Assembly: GCA_963833965.1 (NCBI GenBank)
Contig: CAWHZZ010000001.1
Coordinates: 434,001-498,000, forward strand
Length of the DNA stretch: 64,000 nt
Origin: CAJCIW01 sp963833965
GTDB lineage: Bacteria; Chlamydiota; Chlamydiia; Chlamydiales; Rhabdochlamydiaceae
Direction of reading: 5' to 3'
The notes under the pieces were generated by a model. That model did no database searches, had not been told where the DNA came from, and worked only from the letters and a program-made list of their open reading frames with translations. Below are positions 1 to 8,669 of this stretch, in pieces (positions within the stretch are counted from its first letter, which is position 1; every line of letters starts with the position of its first letter). The translations under genes were made by a program, and so were the position numbers.

Positions 1-2219
1 CCGGTCAGAGTCCCATGGAGCGCAGCGGGATAGTGTGGCATACCCAAGGCTCTGGCAAGTCACTCACGATGATGTTCATGGTACGGGAGATGTACCGACA
101 CTCCAACTTCTCCCATTGGAAGATTGTTTTTATCACAGACCGGAGACAGCTCGAAGGGCAGCTGAAGGATACCAGTAAAAGTATCGGCTTCACTGTCAAA
201 CAGGCCAACAGCATTAAGGAGCTCAAAGACCTCCTGAGGAGCGATACGTCTGATCTAGTTATGGCGATGATTCACAAATTCCGGGAAGCAGATCTGAACC
301 ATACCTTCCCAAGATTAAATGAAAGTTCACATATTCTAGTCATGACAGACGAAGCACACCGGTCGCAGTACCTAACGCTTCGGGCCAATCTGGCAAACGC
401 GACTCCCTATGCTTCTCATATCGCGTATACCGGAACTCCCATAGACAAGACAGAGAAAGTTTTCGGTGACTACATCGATAAGTATACCATGCGCCAAGCA
501 ATCGATGACGGAGTAACCTTGAGGTCATCTATGAAGGGCAGACAAATAATGCAGAAGTCCCTGATACTGAGGCGATGGATGCGGCGTTCGAAGACGTTTT
601 TAGCGATTACAACATCGATCAGCGAATGCAGATTCTTGGCTATGGGTCGAAATTAGCTTATCTAGAAGCGCACAAGACAATCGCAGCGAAAGCAGAACAT
701 ATGGTTGGCCACTATCTCGACCACGTTTTTCCCAATAGATTCAAAGCGCAAATTGTTGCCGCTTCACGTGAGGCTGGTGTTCGTTACAAGAAACATGTCG
801 ACGCCGCCTGGAGATGGCGCTCGAAAGGCTTGAAAAACAGAATCCCCGTAAACTGGATCTCGACCTTCTTCGTTCTCTACAGACTGATGTCATAATCTCA
901 GGCAGCACCAATGACACACCGGACCTAAAGCCATTTACCGATCCCTCTAAACACGAAACCAGCATCAAAAGCTTTAAGATGTCTTTTGGTAGCAAAGAGA
1001 ACGGGATAACTGGCAATATAGGAATCCTAATCGTTAACAGCATGCTGCTAACAGGGTTTTCGATGCACCTGTTGAGCAAGTCATGTATCTAGACAAAACG
1101 ATCACATCTCATAATTTATTGCAGGCGATTGCTCGCGTTAACCGGGTCGCAGGCCCGGGAAAAGACAAAGGTCTTGTAGTAGACTACGTCGGGGTGGGAC
1201 ATCACCTAAAACGAGCGATCGATTGCTATGACGAAAGAGAGCAGAAAGAAATATTGGATGCCATGAGCTCTCCGCAAGAGGAGCTCCACCAACTAGCAGA
1301 TAGTCGCAATGCTGTGATAGCTTTTCTGAAAGAACACGGTCTCACCGATCTTACCGATCATGATGCCTTCTTCGACCTCTTTTATGATGAAGACATCCGA
1401 TTCGCCTATATGGAGCGGTTTAGGGAATTAACACGACACTTGAATCTTGTATTTCCCGCCCCACAAGCGCTTGAGTATATGAAAGAGTATCAAGCCCTAG
1501 CCGAGATCAATATGATGGCTGGCAAACATCTCCGCGACCAGCGACTCAGCATGAAGGGCATCCCAGCCAAGTTGCGCGCCCTCATTGATGACTATCTGGT
1601 CTCTAGGGGCATCGAGCAGACAGTGGAGCCCATTTCCATTCTGGATGTCGACTTCCAAAAGCAGGTGAACGCTCACGACCGCATTAAAACCAAGGCCGCT
1701 GAGATCGAACATGCGATCCGTCATCATCTTGAAGTGGAGCTGGATGACGACCCCGAGTTACAAGCGACCTTTTCTGAGGCGCTTGCAGCAATTCTTGAAC
1801 AATTTAAGAACAACTGGCAAGCGATATATGAGGAGCTGGAGAAGCTGCGGGAAGAGATCAAAAGAACTGCAAAAGAACCCACTTATGGACTTCATCGCAA
1901 GAAAGAGATGCCTTTTTTCAGGATGTTCAAACGAGAGCTATTTGGTGAAGAGGCTCTCACGGAAGATGACATTTCTATGCTCGTCAGATTGACCCAACAT
2001 GTTTACATTATTGTGGAGCGCGAACTTAGACTACAAGGATTCTGGGAAAGCATCTCTGCCCGCAATAAACTAAAGGGAGAAGTACAGAAAACTCTGCTCG
2101 CACAGGAATTTAAGAACCTCCCCAATATCTTCGAAAAATGGACGCATATCTTGAGTCGAATTATGGAAATCGCGGAAAAGAATAACGATACTATCCTCTA
2201 CGCGGAGAAATCCCCATGA
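1..2219 (+). pseudogene. hsdR: Type I restriction enzyme R subunit, frameshifted and 5'-truncated by the window edge
   Basis: HsdR is the ATP-dependent translocase/endonuclease subunit of type I restriction-modification. The reading frame enters from the left edge, so the N-terminal nuclease domain is not visible. The helicase motifs are clear: a Walker A with QGSGKS, a DEAH box (TDEAHRSQ) and the motif III-like AYTGTP. The C-terminal HsdR region after LLQAIARVNRVAG is full length, and ends just after the DUF3387-like segment. The reading is broken three times. Near base 520 TTGGAG has become TTGAG, near 804-809 GCCCTG has become GCCTG, and near 1060 the frame shifts again inside LLTGFDAP. 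Between the breaks the protein is well conserved, so the damage is recent. It overlaps the next gene by four bases (ATGA). No HsdM or HsdS is in the window. The product is almost certainly inactive unless the indels are assembly errors. Confidence 0.88.
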
Positions 2220-2899
2220 ATTTCGACTACACGGTTGTCCGATCTGCAAAGCGACGCAAATTGACCATTACCGTCGAGCGAGACAGCAGTGTAGTAATTC
2301 ATGTTCCAGAAGGAATAACAGACCATGACATCGATCAAATTGTGCAGTCGAAGCAGAAGTGGATATGTGAAAAAATTACGCATCCGCAGAAATACCAGAG
2401 GCTGCCTCACGCCCCGGGCAAGGAGCTCGTTAATGGAGAATCAGCCCTGTATCTGGGCCGTTTCTACCGCATTGAGATAATTAGAGGCAAACGATCTCAC
2501 ATTCGATTCTCCCAGTGCTTCTTGATCCCGGAAGCTCTAGCAAAAAGTGGAATCGAGCCGTTGCGGGGATGGTATATTAGTAGGGCTAAAGAGAAGCTCG
2601 CCCCGCGTGTGAAGCGATATGCAGCTCATTTGGGTGTTGACGTCGCCCAGGTCAAGATTGTCGATGAGCGTTACCGTTGGGGTTCATGCACAGTGAATGA
2701 CAATATCAACCTCAACTGGAGGTTAATTAAAGCTCCCATGTTTGTTATCGACTACGTCATCATCCACGAACTCGCTCACCTTATCGAAGCAAACCATACA
2801 GCTCGTTTCTGGAACATTGTTCGCTCCCAAATTGCGAATGTCGACAAGGCAAAGGACTGGTTAAAGGAAAATGGACAGCTGTTGGAAGAGGCGTTGTAA
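2216..2899 (+). CDS. YgjP-like M48-type zinc metallopeptidase domain protein
   Basis: A 227-aa protein of the YgjP/DUF45 metallopeptidase family. Family hallmarks are visible: RWGSC at about residues 154-158, the zinc-binding HELAH at 184-188 and a downstream EANHTARFW supplying the third histidine near 194. These proteins very often sit directly behind hsdR in type I restriction loci, but their exact role there is not settled. The ATG overlaps the hsdR stop (ATGA), so the two were translationally coupled. Unlike hsdR, this gene is intact. A protease or a structural role in the restriction locus are both possible; the family assignment is firm, the function is inferred. Confidence 0.85.
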   Translation: MNFDYTVVRSAKRRKLTITVERDSSVVIHVPEGITDHDIDQIVQSKQKWICEKITHPQKYQRLPHAPGKELVNGESALYLGRFYRIEIIRGKRSHIRFSQCFLIPEALAKSGIEPLRGWYISRAKEKLAPRVKRYAAHLGVDVAQVKIVDERYRWGSCTVNDNINLNWRLIKAPMFVIDYVIIHELAHLIEANHTARFWNIVRSQIANVDKAKDWLKENGQLLEEAL

Positions 2900-2901
2900 T
2901 T

Positions 2902-3801
2902 TCAAATAACGGTTAGAGGAAACATATCGCAAAGGCAGTCTTTTGGTTGTAAAGGAGGGAAAAATCGTAGTACTTTCTTCTGGGCCTTTTCGATGCTTTT
3001 GGGATCATTTCTTGCAGCTATACCCAATCTGACAGAAGGATTTTCTGCTAGAAAGCCCCTTAGAAAATGCCATAAGGCACCATCGTAGTCATTCAGCCCG
3101 GCGCCCCAAAAGATAAAATTTTTTGTTTTATTTAGGCACTGTTGAAGGAAAGGCCCTGGCAAGATTCCGCAATTCAATCGTTCAAGATCTTGCGTGGTTT
3201 GCGGCATAAGAGCGGAAATGTTTTGGAGAGGAAGTATCGCCTGCTCCGGGTAGTCACAACGTCCATGGAGTTGGATTACATTTGGAAATTTCTTGAACAG
3301 CCCCAAATCCCAGTTGGTGGTAAGGATCAAGATTTTTCCTGAAACGGGGACAACGTGATGTTTGGTGCATGTATGGCAGTACATCTCTCTTGGAATAGTC
3401 TCACATGATTGAAGCGCTTGTATGATTCTTACTTTTATGTCAGTGATGAATTTCAGGGCGGGAGCAGGATTGACAGTGCTATTGAAGAAGTCGTGCTGGG
3501 CTGCAAGCCACGTCAGAGCATCTTCTCCCTCTTGATATTTGCCATCTCCTAGCAATCCCTCTTCTCTCATCTTTCCTTTCAAAATGTTCCAGCAATCCCC
3601 TCCGCCAGCAATTTCAACGGCCCCGTTTCCTGCGAAGATGATTGTGTGTGGAGCATATTTTGATAGAATGGGACAAACCTCAGATCTGTTAAAGCCGAGG
3701 TGAAGCATGCCGTCAATTTTGACGAAGGATCGGGAGAGGTCAATTTTGGAGGCGAGCTTGCCTTTTTTCACAAAAGCAAGGCAATGTTCACAATGCTGCA
3801 T
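2902..3801 (-). CDS. SIR2-like domain protein, putative NAD-dependent defence factor
   Basis: About 299 aa if translation begins at the ATG at 3801, which is preceded by GGGGGA at good spacing. ATGs at 3843 and 3879 in the same frame would lengthen it to 325 aa. The Rossmann-like core has SIR2-family traits: a glycine-rich loop IIFAGNGAVEIAGGG (about 54-68), TTNWD (161-165), LHG (178-180) and WGAGLNDYD (232-240). CxxC pairs lie at residues 4/7 and 142/145 and may bind zinc. SIR2-like proteins of defence islands commonly hydrolyse NAD+ on infection. The gene lies tail to tail with the YgjP-like gene in a region with a restriction system, which supports a defence role. It is less likely a true protein deacetylase, because the usual four-cysteine sirtuin module is incomplete. 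Confidence 0.6.
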   Translation of the reverse strand: MQHCEHCLAFVKKGKLASKIDLSRSFVKIDGMLHLGFNRSEVCPILSKYAPHTIIFAGNGAVEIAGGGDCWNILKGKMREEGLLGDGKYQEGEDALTWLAAQHDFFNSTVNPAPALKFITDIKVRIIQALQSCETIPREMYCHTCTKHHVVPVSGKILILTTNWDLGLFKKFPNVIQLHGRCDYPEQAILPLQNISALMPQTTQDLERLNCGILPGPFLQQCLNKTKNFIFWGAGLNDYDGALWHFLRGFLAENPSVRLGIAARNDPKSIEKAQKKVLRFFPPLQPKDCLCDMFPLTVI

Positions 3802-3915
3802 ATCATTTCCCCCTTTTGGTGATCGAGGATCTGTCCGCCACATATCCCCCACGCAAGCGGTTTTTCGGATATTCTTCAAGTGCGATATTTGTCGTAAGTC
3901 TTTAAGAAAAAAGAA

Positions 3916-3957
3916 TCTGGGTGAGAGGATTTGAACCTCCTACCTCTTGCACCCCAT
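3916..3957 (-). tRNA. tRNA-Pro(GGG) 3' half, remnant / attachment-site scar
   Basis: Read on the minus strand this begins in an anticodon loop ATGGGGT (anticodon GGG at 3955-3953). It continues with an anticodon-stem half GCAAG, variable loop AGGTA, a complete T arm (GGAGG, loop TTCAAAT, CCTCT), acceptor strand CACCCAG and discriminator A. The D arm, 5' acceptor strand and a pairing anticodon 5' stem are missing upstream. It is therefore a 3' half-tRNA, not a functional gene. Such fragments are the usual mark of integration at a tRNA 3' end, and the adjacent recombinase remnant and defence genes fit that. No CCA is encoded. Confidence 0.7.
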
Positions 3958-3965
3958 ATCAAACC

Positions 3966-4169
3966 CTACTCATCCAAAAAGTATCCGAAAGGCTTCTTCA
4001 AAGTTTTGGCAATTTTTCCAAGGGTCTCTAAAGTTGGGAGCGAGGCCCCAGTTTCATAGCGCGAGATGCTTTTCTGCAAAGCGCCGATTGCTTCGGCTAA
4101 ATCTCCTTGAGTCATATCCTTTTCTACCCTGGCGAGCTTGATTTTTTTTCCTAATTTTTTTGCATCCAT
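3966..4169 (-). CDS. XRE-family helix-turn-helix regulator
   Basis: A 67-aa single-domain Cro/CI-type DNA-binding protein beginning MDAKKLGKK. The HTH is clear: ARVEKDMTQGDLAEAIG followed by SISRYETG and the conserved LPTLETLGKIAK helix. An upstream in-frame extension exists but lacks HTH character, and an A/T-rich start at 4169 just downstream of a palindrome fits better. It is probably an autoregulator of this small island or the antitoxin of a lost toxin. The open frame upstream (to about 4340) may be a remnant of another gene. The stop codon lies 8 bp from the tRNA fragment. Confidence 0.8.
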   Translation of the reverse strand: MDAKKLGKKIKLARVEKDMTQGDLAEAIGALQKSISRYETGASLPTLETLGKIAKTLKKPFGYFLDE

Positions 4170-4187
4170 GAAAAATTTTTCTTTTCT

Positions 4188-4211
4188 AAATATACCTCTC
4201 GGTGTATATTT
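4188..4211. promoter_or_regulatory. Palindromic operator upstream of the XRE gene
   Basis: A perfect inverted repeat, AAATATAC and GTATATTT, with 8 bp between the arms. It lies 19 bp upstream of the XRE start codon. Its position and two-fold symmetry are those expected for the autoregulatory site of a dimeric XRE protein; the A/T-rich arms could also overlap the -10 element. Confidence 0.55.
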
Positions 4212-4441
4212 TAGTCGTTTAAAGGGCTTTTCTATTGGGTGATCGTAATCCCCAAAATCTAAACGAAGCAAGGAGTCATGGCCATTGGTAAAGGTCAATA
4301 GGATTCCGGAAGAAGAGTGCCCCACAAACCTCAACTGCACGGAGAGTCAGGATGCCAAAAAACTGCTCGACATCATCATTTTTATTCTAGCTAATTGCCA
4401 AGGAAAATCCCGGCATTTTTTCGATCTAATTGGAGGGTATC

Positions 4442-4840
4442 ATGAAAGTAGCGATCTCCGCTAGGTATTCGTCAGAAACCAAAGCGAAGAGAGCGCCGAC
4501 GACCAAGTATCACACACAAAGTTATATTCATTCCAACACGACACATTTTCTTGCAGGCTTGATCCGGTGCAGGAATTGCAATGGGGCTGTAGTGGAAATC
4601 AGCGGTAAAGGCGGCGGATGCTATGGATGCGACAATGCCAAGAGAAAGGCGTGCAAAAACAAGCTCTTGATCCCGAGAAAGCGGATTGAGACAATAATTA
4701 TTGATGATTTGAAAGAAAAATTCCTGACTTCAGAGAATCTGAGATACATCTATGATGAAAGTAGATCGTATTTCGTGCCCCACACGAACATCCAAATTCT
4801 TGCACTCCTCGATGAGGAATACAAAAGTTCGAAAAGTTGA
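4442..4840 (+). pseudogene. Large serine recombinase remnant lacking the catalytic domain
   Basis: A 132-aa open frame with an ATG 4-5 bases after a GGAGGG ribosome-binding site. The first residues, MKVAISARYSSE, match the N-terminal strand of serine resolvases, but the catalytic domain that should follow is absent. After about 25 unrelated residues the protein resumes with a recombinase zinc beta-ribbon (THFLAGLIRCRNCNG, then a second CxxC-like pair CDNAKRKACKN) and the start of the C-terminal region. The simplest reading is an internal deletion that kept the frame. The catalytic serine position is uncertain and the body of the enzyme is gone, so it should be inactive. It lies in the same short interval as the half-tRNA and XRE gene. 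Confidence 0.7.
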
Positions 4841-5139
4841 GGTTTTTTAAATTGGCCCTGCGATGCGACGTGAGAGGGTCCCCGAGCGACAGTGAGGGGA
4901 ACGAACGCTCAACGCAGCCCGCGGCCTCAGATCGCAATGGATAATCGCAGCGCAGGAGCACGCGGTCAGCGCATGGGGGGGTTGTGCTATGCACACTCCC
5001 CCGACGAGCACGCGATTAGGCGAAGCGATGTGAGGCTCAAGGGGCTAGCGGGGGGCAAGGACACGAAGTGCTTGCCCCCGACATATGCATAAGAGGCCGC
5101 TAGAAAACATTCAGGATTTAAAATTATTCAAACCCCATC
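4841..5139. other. GC-rich, hairpin-rich intergenic segment without a recognisable gene
   Basis: About 300 bp with composition clearly richer in G+C than the recombinase remnant beside it. No open frame with a credible start or family match is visible. It holds several inverted repeats: a weak one near 4976-5003 and a strong one at 5051-5079 with arms GGGGGCAAG and CTTGCCCCC and an inner CAC-GAA-GTG helix. No terminator-like T-run follows. It could be a degraded repeat element at the edge of the island. Confidence 0.5.
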
Positions 5140-7665
5140 TCAAGTCCAGGTTTCTTCGAGGACGAGGACGGAAAGCGGGGGGAAGGAGAAGCGGTAGTGG
5201 GTGGGGCGGCCGTTGCGGTCTCTGACGATGTAAGCCCAGGTGTTTGGGAATTGGCCGGTACCGCCGTATTGCTTGCCGTCAGTGTTGAAGATCTCTTTGG
5301 CGCCTTTAATCCAGGATAAATCGGGATCGTCATTCAAAGGGAAATCGTATTCCTTGTAGCCCATTGGGGAAAAATTGAAAAAAACGCCGATCCTTTGCCC
5401 TTCAAAGTCGAAACGGTGGAATCCGATGACACGATTGGTGGCGTCGTGAGAGATGAGGCGGTATCCTCGGGCGCTGTGTTTCCAAAAGGCCTGGCGGGAG
5501 CGGTATAGCCGGTTGAGGTCGCCCACACATTCTTGCAGGGCGCGATGTTCCTTATGATGGTCTAAAAGATGCCATTCGACGGCTCCCTCGCTGGATTGCA
5601 AACGCTCGTTCCAAGGCCATTTCTGCCCGATTTCATCGCCCATGTGGATGGAGTGTGCAAAGGCGGGCGTCAAGAGGTTCCACGCATGAAAAAGGCGCAT
5701 GTCGGCGAATTTTCGCCAAGGATCCACCGTCGGAATGGAACCGTACAAGGTGGAATGCCGATTGGGAGTGCCCGCGGCAGAATCGTCGTGAGAATGGGCA
5801 ATCACCCAATTCTCGTGTTCCCGTTCATCGAGGTTGCGCAGGAGCTTTTCGTTGTGATGTTCGCTCCAATTGCGCTCTCGGTAAGGCGTCCGGAAATAGT
5901 TGCGCGTACGGTCTTGCAAATGGACCCCGATTTTTGCATCGAAGCCCAGCCCCCCTTCATAGACAGGCTTGGAGACTTTATAACATCCTTCCGTGTCTTC
6001 AGCGATCATTAAGATGCCGGGATAACGCTCATGAACGACACGATTCAAGTCCTTTAAAAAATCGATCGCGGCCGGTTGTTCTCTTCCATTTCTGTGGACC
6101 ATGGGGCCGACGGCATCCACGCGTAGCCCATCTAGATGCATCTCTTCTAACCAGTATAAAGCGCTTGCGAGAAGAAAACGGCGCGTCTCCCCTTTATTGA
6201 AGTCGAAGAACATCGTTCCCCAATAGGAATGTTCGGAGCCGAAGATGTCCGTTCCATCATACTCATGCAGCGATTGAGAACGGTCTCCATTATGCTCATG
6301 TTTGTAGTGCGCGGGAATCCAATCGAGGATGACGCCGATCTTATTTTGATGGCAAAGATCGACGAGGAATTTGAAATCATCGGCATTCCCCAGTCTACGA
6401 TTGGGAGCAAAAAAACTGTCGGTCTGATACCCCCAGGAGTGATCATTTTTGTTATCGAGGAGTCCATACAATTGGATATGAGTGAAAGGAACTTTCTTCT
6501 GATAATGGACGATTTGATGGGCAAGCTCGTGAAAATGTAGAGGCCGGCCATCCTTTTTTTTCCATGTATCGACATGCATTTCATAAATAGAAAGTGGCTT
6601 CTGGGACGGGCGACTTCTCTTCCGCTCCTGCATCCAATTTTGGTCGTTCCAAGCAAAGAGATCCCGATCTGCGACGATCGATTCAACCAGGCCGTTTTTT
6701 TCAATGACGGACAATCCAAAGGGATCGGTCCGCGTCATCCATTGGCCGTGGCAATCTTCGACAAGATAGCGATAGGTCCTCCCGGGAAACGCATGGTGAG
6801 TTTGGACTTCGAAGACGCCGTATCCCTTACGCTCCATAGAAATGCAGTGCTCTTCTTTTCCGTAAGCTGTGAGGAGCAATTTGACCTGGCGGGCATGAGG
6901 GGCATAGACTTGAAAACGCGCGGCATCGACATCAGACTGCGCCCCCCTCCATTGGTACAGATAGCGTCGGTCCGAGCGAAGATGCTGCTTGTTTGCGCAT
7001 TCTGTTTCTAAGATCTGAAGCCATTCGCGGACCTTCGGAGAAGCTCGATGGACAATTCCGCGCCATTCATGCCGGTCGATCTTCGTAAAGAGCAAAGTCA
7101 AACGGTCGAATTCTTCGATTTCTTTGATTTTTTGCATGACGTCGAGTAGTTCCTTCTGCTCGCGCAAATGAGGCGACTCTTGAGCCACAATTTTCTGCTG
7201 CTCGATGAGATAAAGCATTTCATAGTAGTGCAACATTTGCTCGCCGAGCGTTTCCCCTTTCAAGAAGATCATCGGCGTTTGAATCTGATGAATGAGATGG
7301 ACGTCGGTTGCTCCTTCGATTTTTAGAGCGCGGCGGAAGGATTCTTGTATTTCGGGGGAAAGTTGTTGAAAAGAAGCATCGTCTTTTTTTTCCAGAAAAT
7401 GGGCGAGCTTTTGTTTGTCCGCTTCAAGGACTCTCAAAGAGGCGTTGGGAGCGCTCGGCCTTAAAATCCTCCCGACGACCTTGTCGAGCCGCGTATTGCA
7501 AATACCGCGGACCAAATTCGCTCTTTCCGAAGCGATCTCCGTGCGACCCATGAAATCAGGGATTTTTTGCTCGATGTAAGAAAGACGGCTCGACTTGGGA
7601 TCGCTGTGCTCTAATCCCCACCAGCGCCATTCGTGAATTTGGCCGATGCATTGTCTGACAGACAT
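5140..7665 (-). CDS. GlgB-like 1,4-alpha-glucan branching enzyme (GH13) with N-terminal extension
   Basis: An 841-aa enzyme. Roughly the first 230 residues are helical, charged and unfamiliar. They are followed by a CBM48-like beta domain (RFQVYAPHARQVKLL) and a GH13 barrel. The four GH13 regions resemble GlgB: GVILDWIPAH, DGLRVDAVGPM with the nucleophile Asp, AEDT with the acid/base Glu, and HSHDD with the third Asp. The stretch YDGTDIFGSEHSYWGTMFFDF is GlgB-like, and a C-terminal beta domain closes the protein. It should form alpha-1,6 branches in glycogen in the cytoplasm. The final HDD (GlgB usually has HDE) and the N-terminal extension set it apart from the standard chlamydial GlgB, so it may be a second or divergent branching enzyme. 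It stands alone, with a terminator upstream. Confidence 0.8.
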   Translation of the reverse strand: MSVRQCIGQIHEWRWWGLEHSDPKSSRLSYIEQKIPDFMGRTEIASERANLVRGICNTRLDKVVGRILRPSAPNASLRVLEADKQKLAHFLEKKDDASFQQLSPEIQESFRRALKIEGATDVHLIHQIQTPMIFLKGETLGEQMLHYYEMLYLIEQQKIVAQESPHLREQKELLDVMQKIKEIEEFDRLTLLFTKIDRHEWRGIVHRASPKVREWLQILETECANKQHLRSDRRYLYQWRGAQSDVDAARFQVYAPHARQVKLLLTAYGKEEHCISMERKGYGVFEVQTHHAFPGRTYRYLVEDCHGQWMTRTDPFGLSVIEKNGLVESIVADRDLFAWNDQNWMQERKRSRPSQKPLSIYEMHVDTWKKKDGRPLHFHELAHQIVHYQKKVPFTHIQLYGLLDNKNDHSWGYQTDSFFAPNRRLGNADDFKFLVDLCHQNKIGVILDWIPAHYKHEHNGDRSQSLHEYDGTDIFGSEHSYWGTMFFDFNKGETRRFLLASALYWLEEMHLDGLRVDAVGPMVHRNGREQPAAIDFLKDLNRVVHERYPGILMIAEDTEGCYKVSKPVYEGGLGFDAKIGVHLQDRTRNYFRTPYRERNWSEHHNEKLLRNLDEREHENWVIAHSHDDSAAGTPNRHSTLYGSIPTVDPWRKFADMRLFHAWNLLTPAFAHSIHMGDEIGQKWPWNERLQSSEGAVEWHLLDHHKEHRALQECVGDLNRLYRSRQAFWKHSARGYRLISHDATNRVIGFHRFDFEGQRIGVFFNFSPMGYKEYDFPLNDDPDLSWIKGAKEIFNTDGKQYGGTGQFPNTWAYIVRDRNGRPTHYRFSFPPLSVLVLEETWT

Positions 7666-7721
7666 ATAAGCCTATTTTTTTGGAAAGGGATGCTAGCAAA
7701 AAGGGGAATTTTTCGAGCAAA

Positions 7722-7754
7722 AAAAAACCCTTTCTCGAGGAAAGGGTTTTTTTT
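7722..7754. terminator. Bidirectional Rho-independent terminator
   Basis: Stem CCCTTTC / GAAAGGG with a 5-base loop, flanked by an A-tract on the left and eight T on the right. It would end the minus-strand transcript of the 7778-8161 gene and could also act on the plus strand. Confidence 0.8.
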
Positions 7755-7777
7755 GGAGGATGAGTATTAAAAGAAGC

Positions 7778-8161
7778 TTACAAATGACCGCCGCCGTTCG
7801 TCTCTGTTTTAAGAACGCGGCCGGTGTAATCCACTAAGTGTCGCACAGTACGTGGCCACACTTGGTCACATTCTTCCTCAGTTCCTCTTATCCACCCCTT
7901 AGGAGTTTTTACGAATTCGATGATATCATTCTCTGTACCTTCATGGGAAATGGCGTGAAAACACTGGTCCACTCGACCAAGGCGGATGGCATTTCCTGCC
8001 GCTTCAATCGGAGTTTCCCCAGTGGCGACGAGCGCAGAAATCCGCCTCACTGCCTCAAGAGGAAGCAGCTGATAAAAATTAGGGACCTCCCCTTCCGACG
8101 CCTGTTGCTTAAAATACGCTTGTTCGGCTGTTATGCCGTGAGGTTGATTTTGGACCGTCAT
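7778..8161 (-). CDS. Small F-box-like/unknown protein of a local paralogous family
   Basis: 127 aa, function not recognised. Residues about 30-75 (LLPLEAVRRISALVATG, then EAAGNAIRLGRVD) align with residues about 40-90 of the 383-aa protein at 52077-53228 (LPSDLMRLIGKYCATG, then EAAKNTVYFGRV). The two therefore share a module whose start, LP followed by an amphipathic helix, resembles a degenerate F-box. The gene follows an authentic F-box gene on the same strand by 26 bp, so both probably belong to one transcript ended by the terminator at 7722. A host-directed role is plausible from the context only. Confidence 0.6.
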   Translation of the reverse strand: MTVQNQPHGITAEQAYFKQQASEGEVPNFYQLLPLEAVRRISALVATGETPIEAAGNAIRLGRVDQCFHAISHEGTENDIIEFVKTPKGWIRGTEEECDQVWPRTVRHLVDYTGRVLKTETNGGGHL

Positions 8162-8187
8162 ATTTTTTTCCTTTTTTTTAATTTTTT

Positions 8188-8499
8188 TTAAACGTGAGTG
8201 GGGAACCTGCGAGTGCTAAACACTCGGTTATGCCCATCAACAAGTTGCATTAACATAGGGTCTTGCGGATCGACGACCCAGCGCCTGAACGCTCGAGCAC
8301 CGCCATCGATGATTTGGGCGAATGGGGATAAGCTAGTAAAATGGTTGAACAGCTTAGTTACCATACTTGCTCTGCCGAGAGTTTTTGGATCTAAAAGTCC
8401 CAGAATTTTTTCCACCATTTCCGTCGGAAGACCGAAAGGCGCCGCTGGCGCATTCCCATTATTACTTCGCTGATGAGCTATTACTATATTATTAGCCAT
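8188..8499 (-). CDS. Small F-box domain protein
   Basis: 103 aa. After about 20 low-complexity residues comes a typical F-box, residues about 22-55: FGLPTEMVEKILGLLDPKTL followed by SMVTKLFNHF, with the conserved LP, the IL-x-LL helix and the V-x-K-x-F segment. F-boxes bind eukaryotic Skp1 in SCF ubiquitin ligases. In bacteria they occur mainly in intracellular symbionts and pathogens, including amoeba-associated Chlamydiae. No ligand-binding repeats follow, so it is little more than the F-box plus about 45 residues. It is first in a two-gene unit with the 7778-8161 gene, and its upstream region (8500-8669) is very A/T-rich. Confidence 0.72.
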   Translation of the reverse strand: MANNIVIAHQRSNNGNAPAAPFGLPTEMVEKILGLLDPKTLGRASMVTKLFNHFTSLSPFAQIIDGGARAFRRWVVDPQDPMLMQLVDGHNRVFSTRRFPTHV

Positions 8500-8669
8500 A
8501 ATTACCTCTATTAATTATTTTCGAGAGTTAATTTGCTCTCGAGCATTATTAATTATATTAAATCGTTTATTAAAAAAATATATAAATATTTATATATTTT
8601 TAAGATTATATTAAATAATTTTGAAAATTGGACGTTGATAATGAGAGACTTAGAACAAGTAACTAATAA

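Noticed and set aside
4170..4340. N-terminal extension of the XRE protein
   Set aside because: The extension crosses the operator-like palindrome and lacks HTH features; it is more likely a remnant of another gene.
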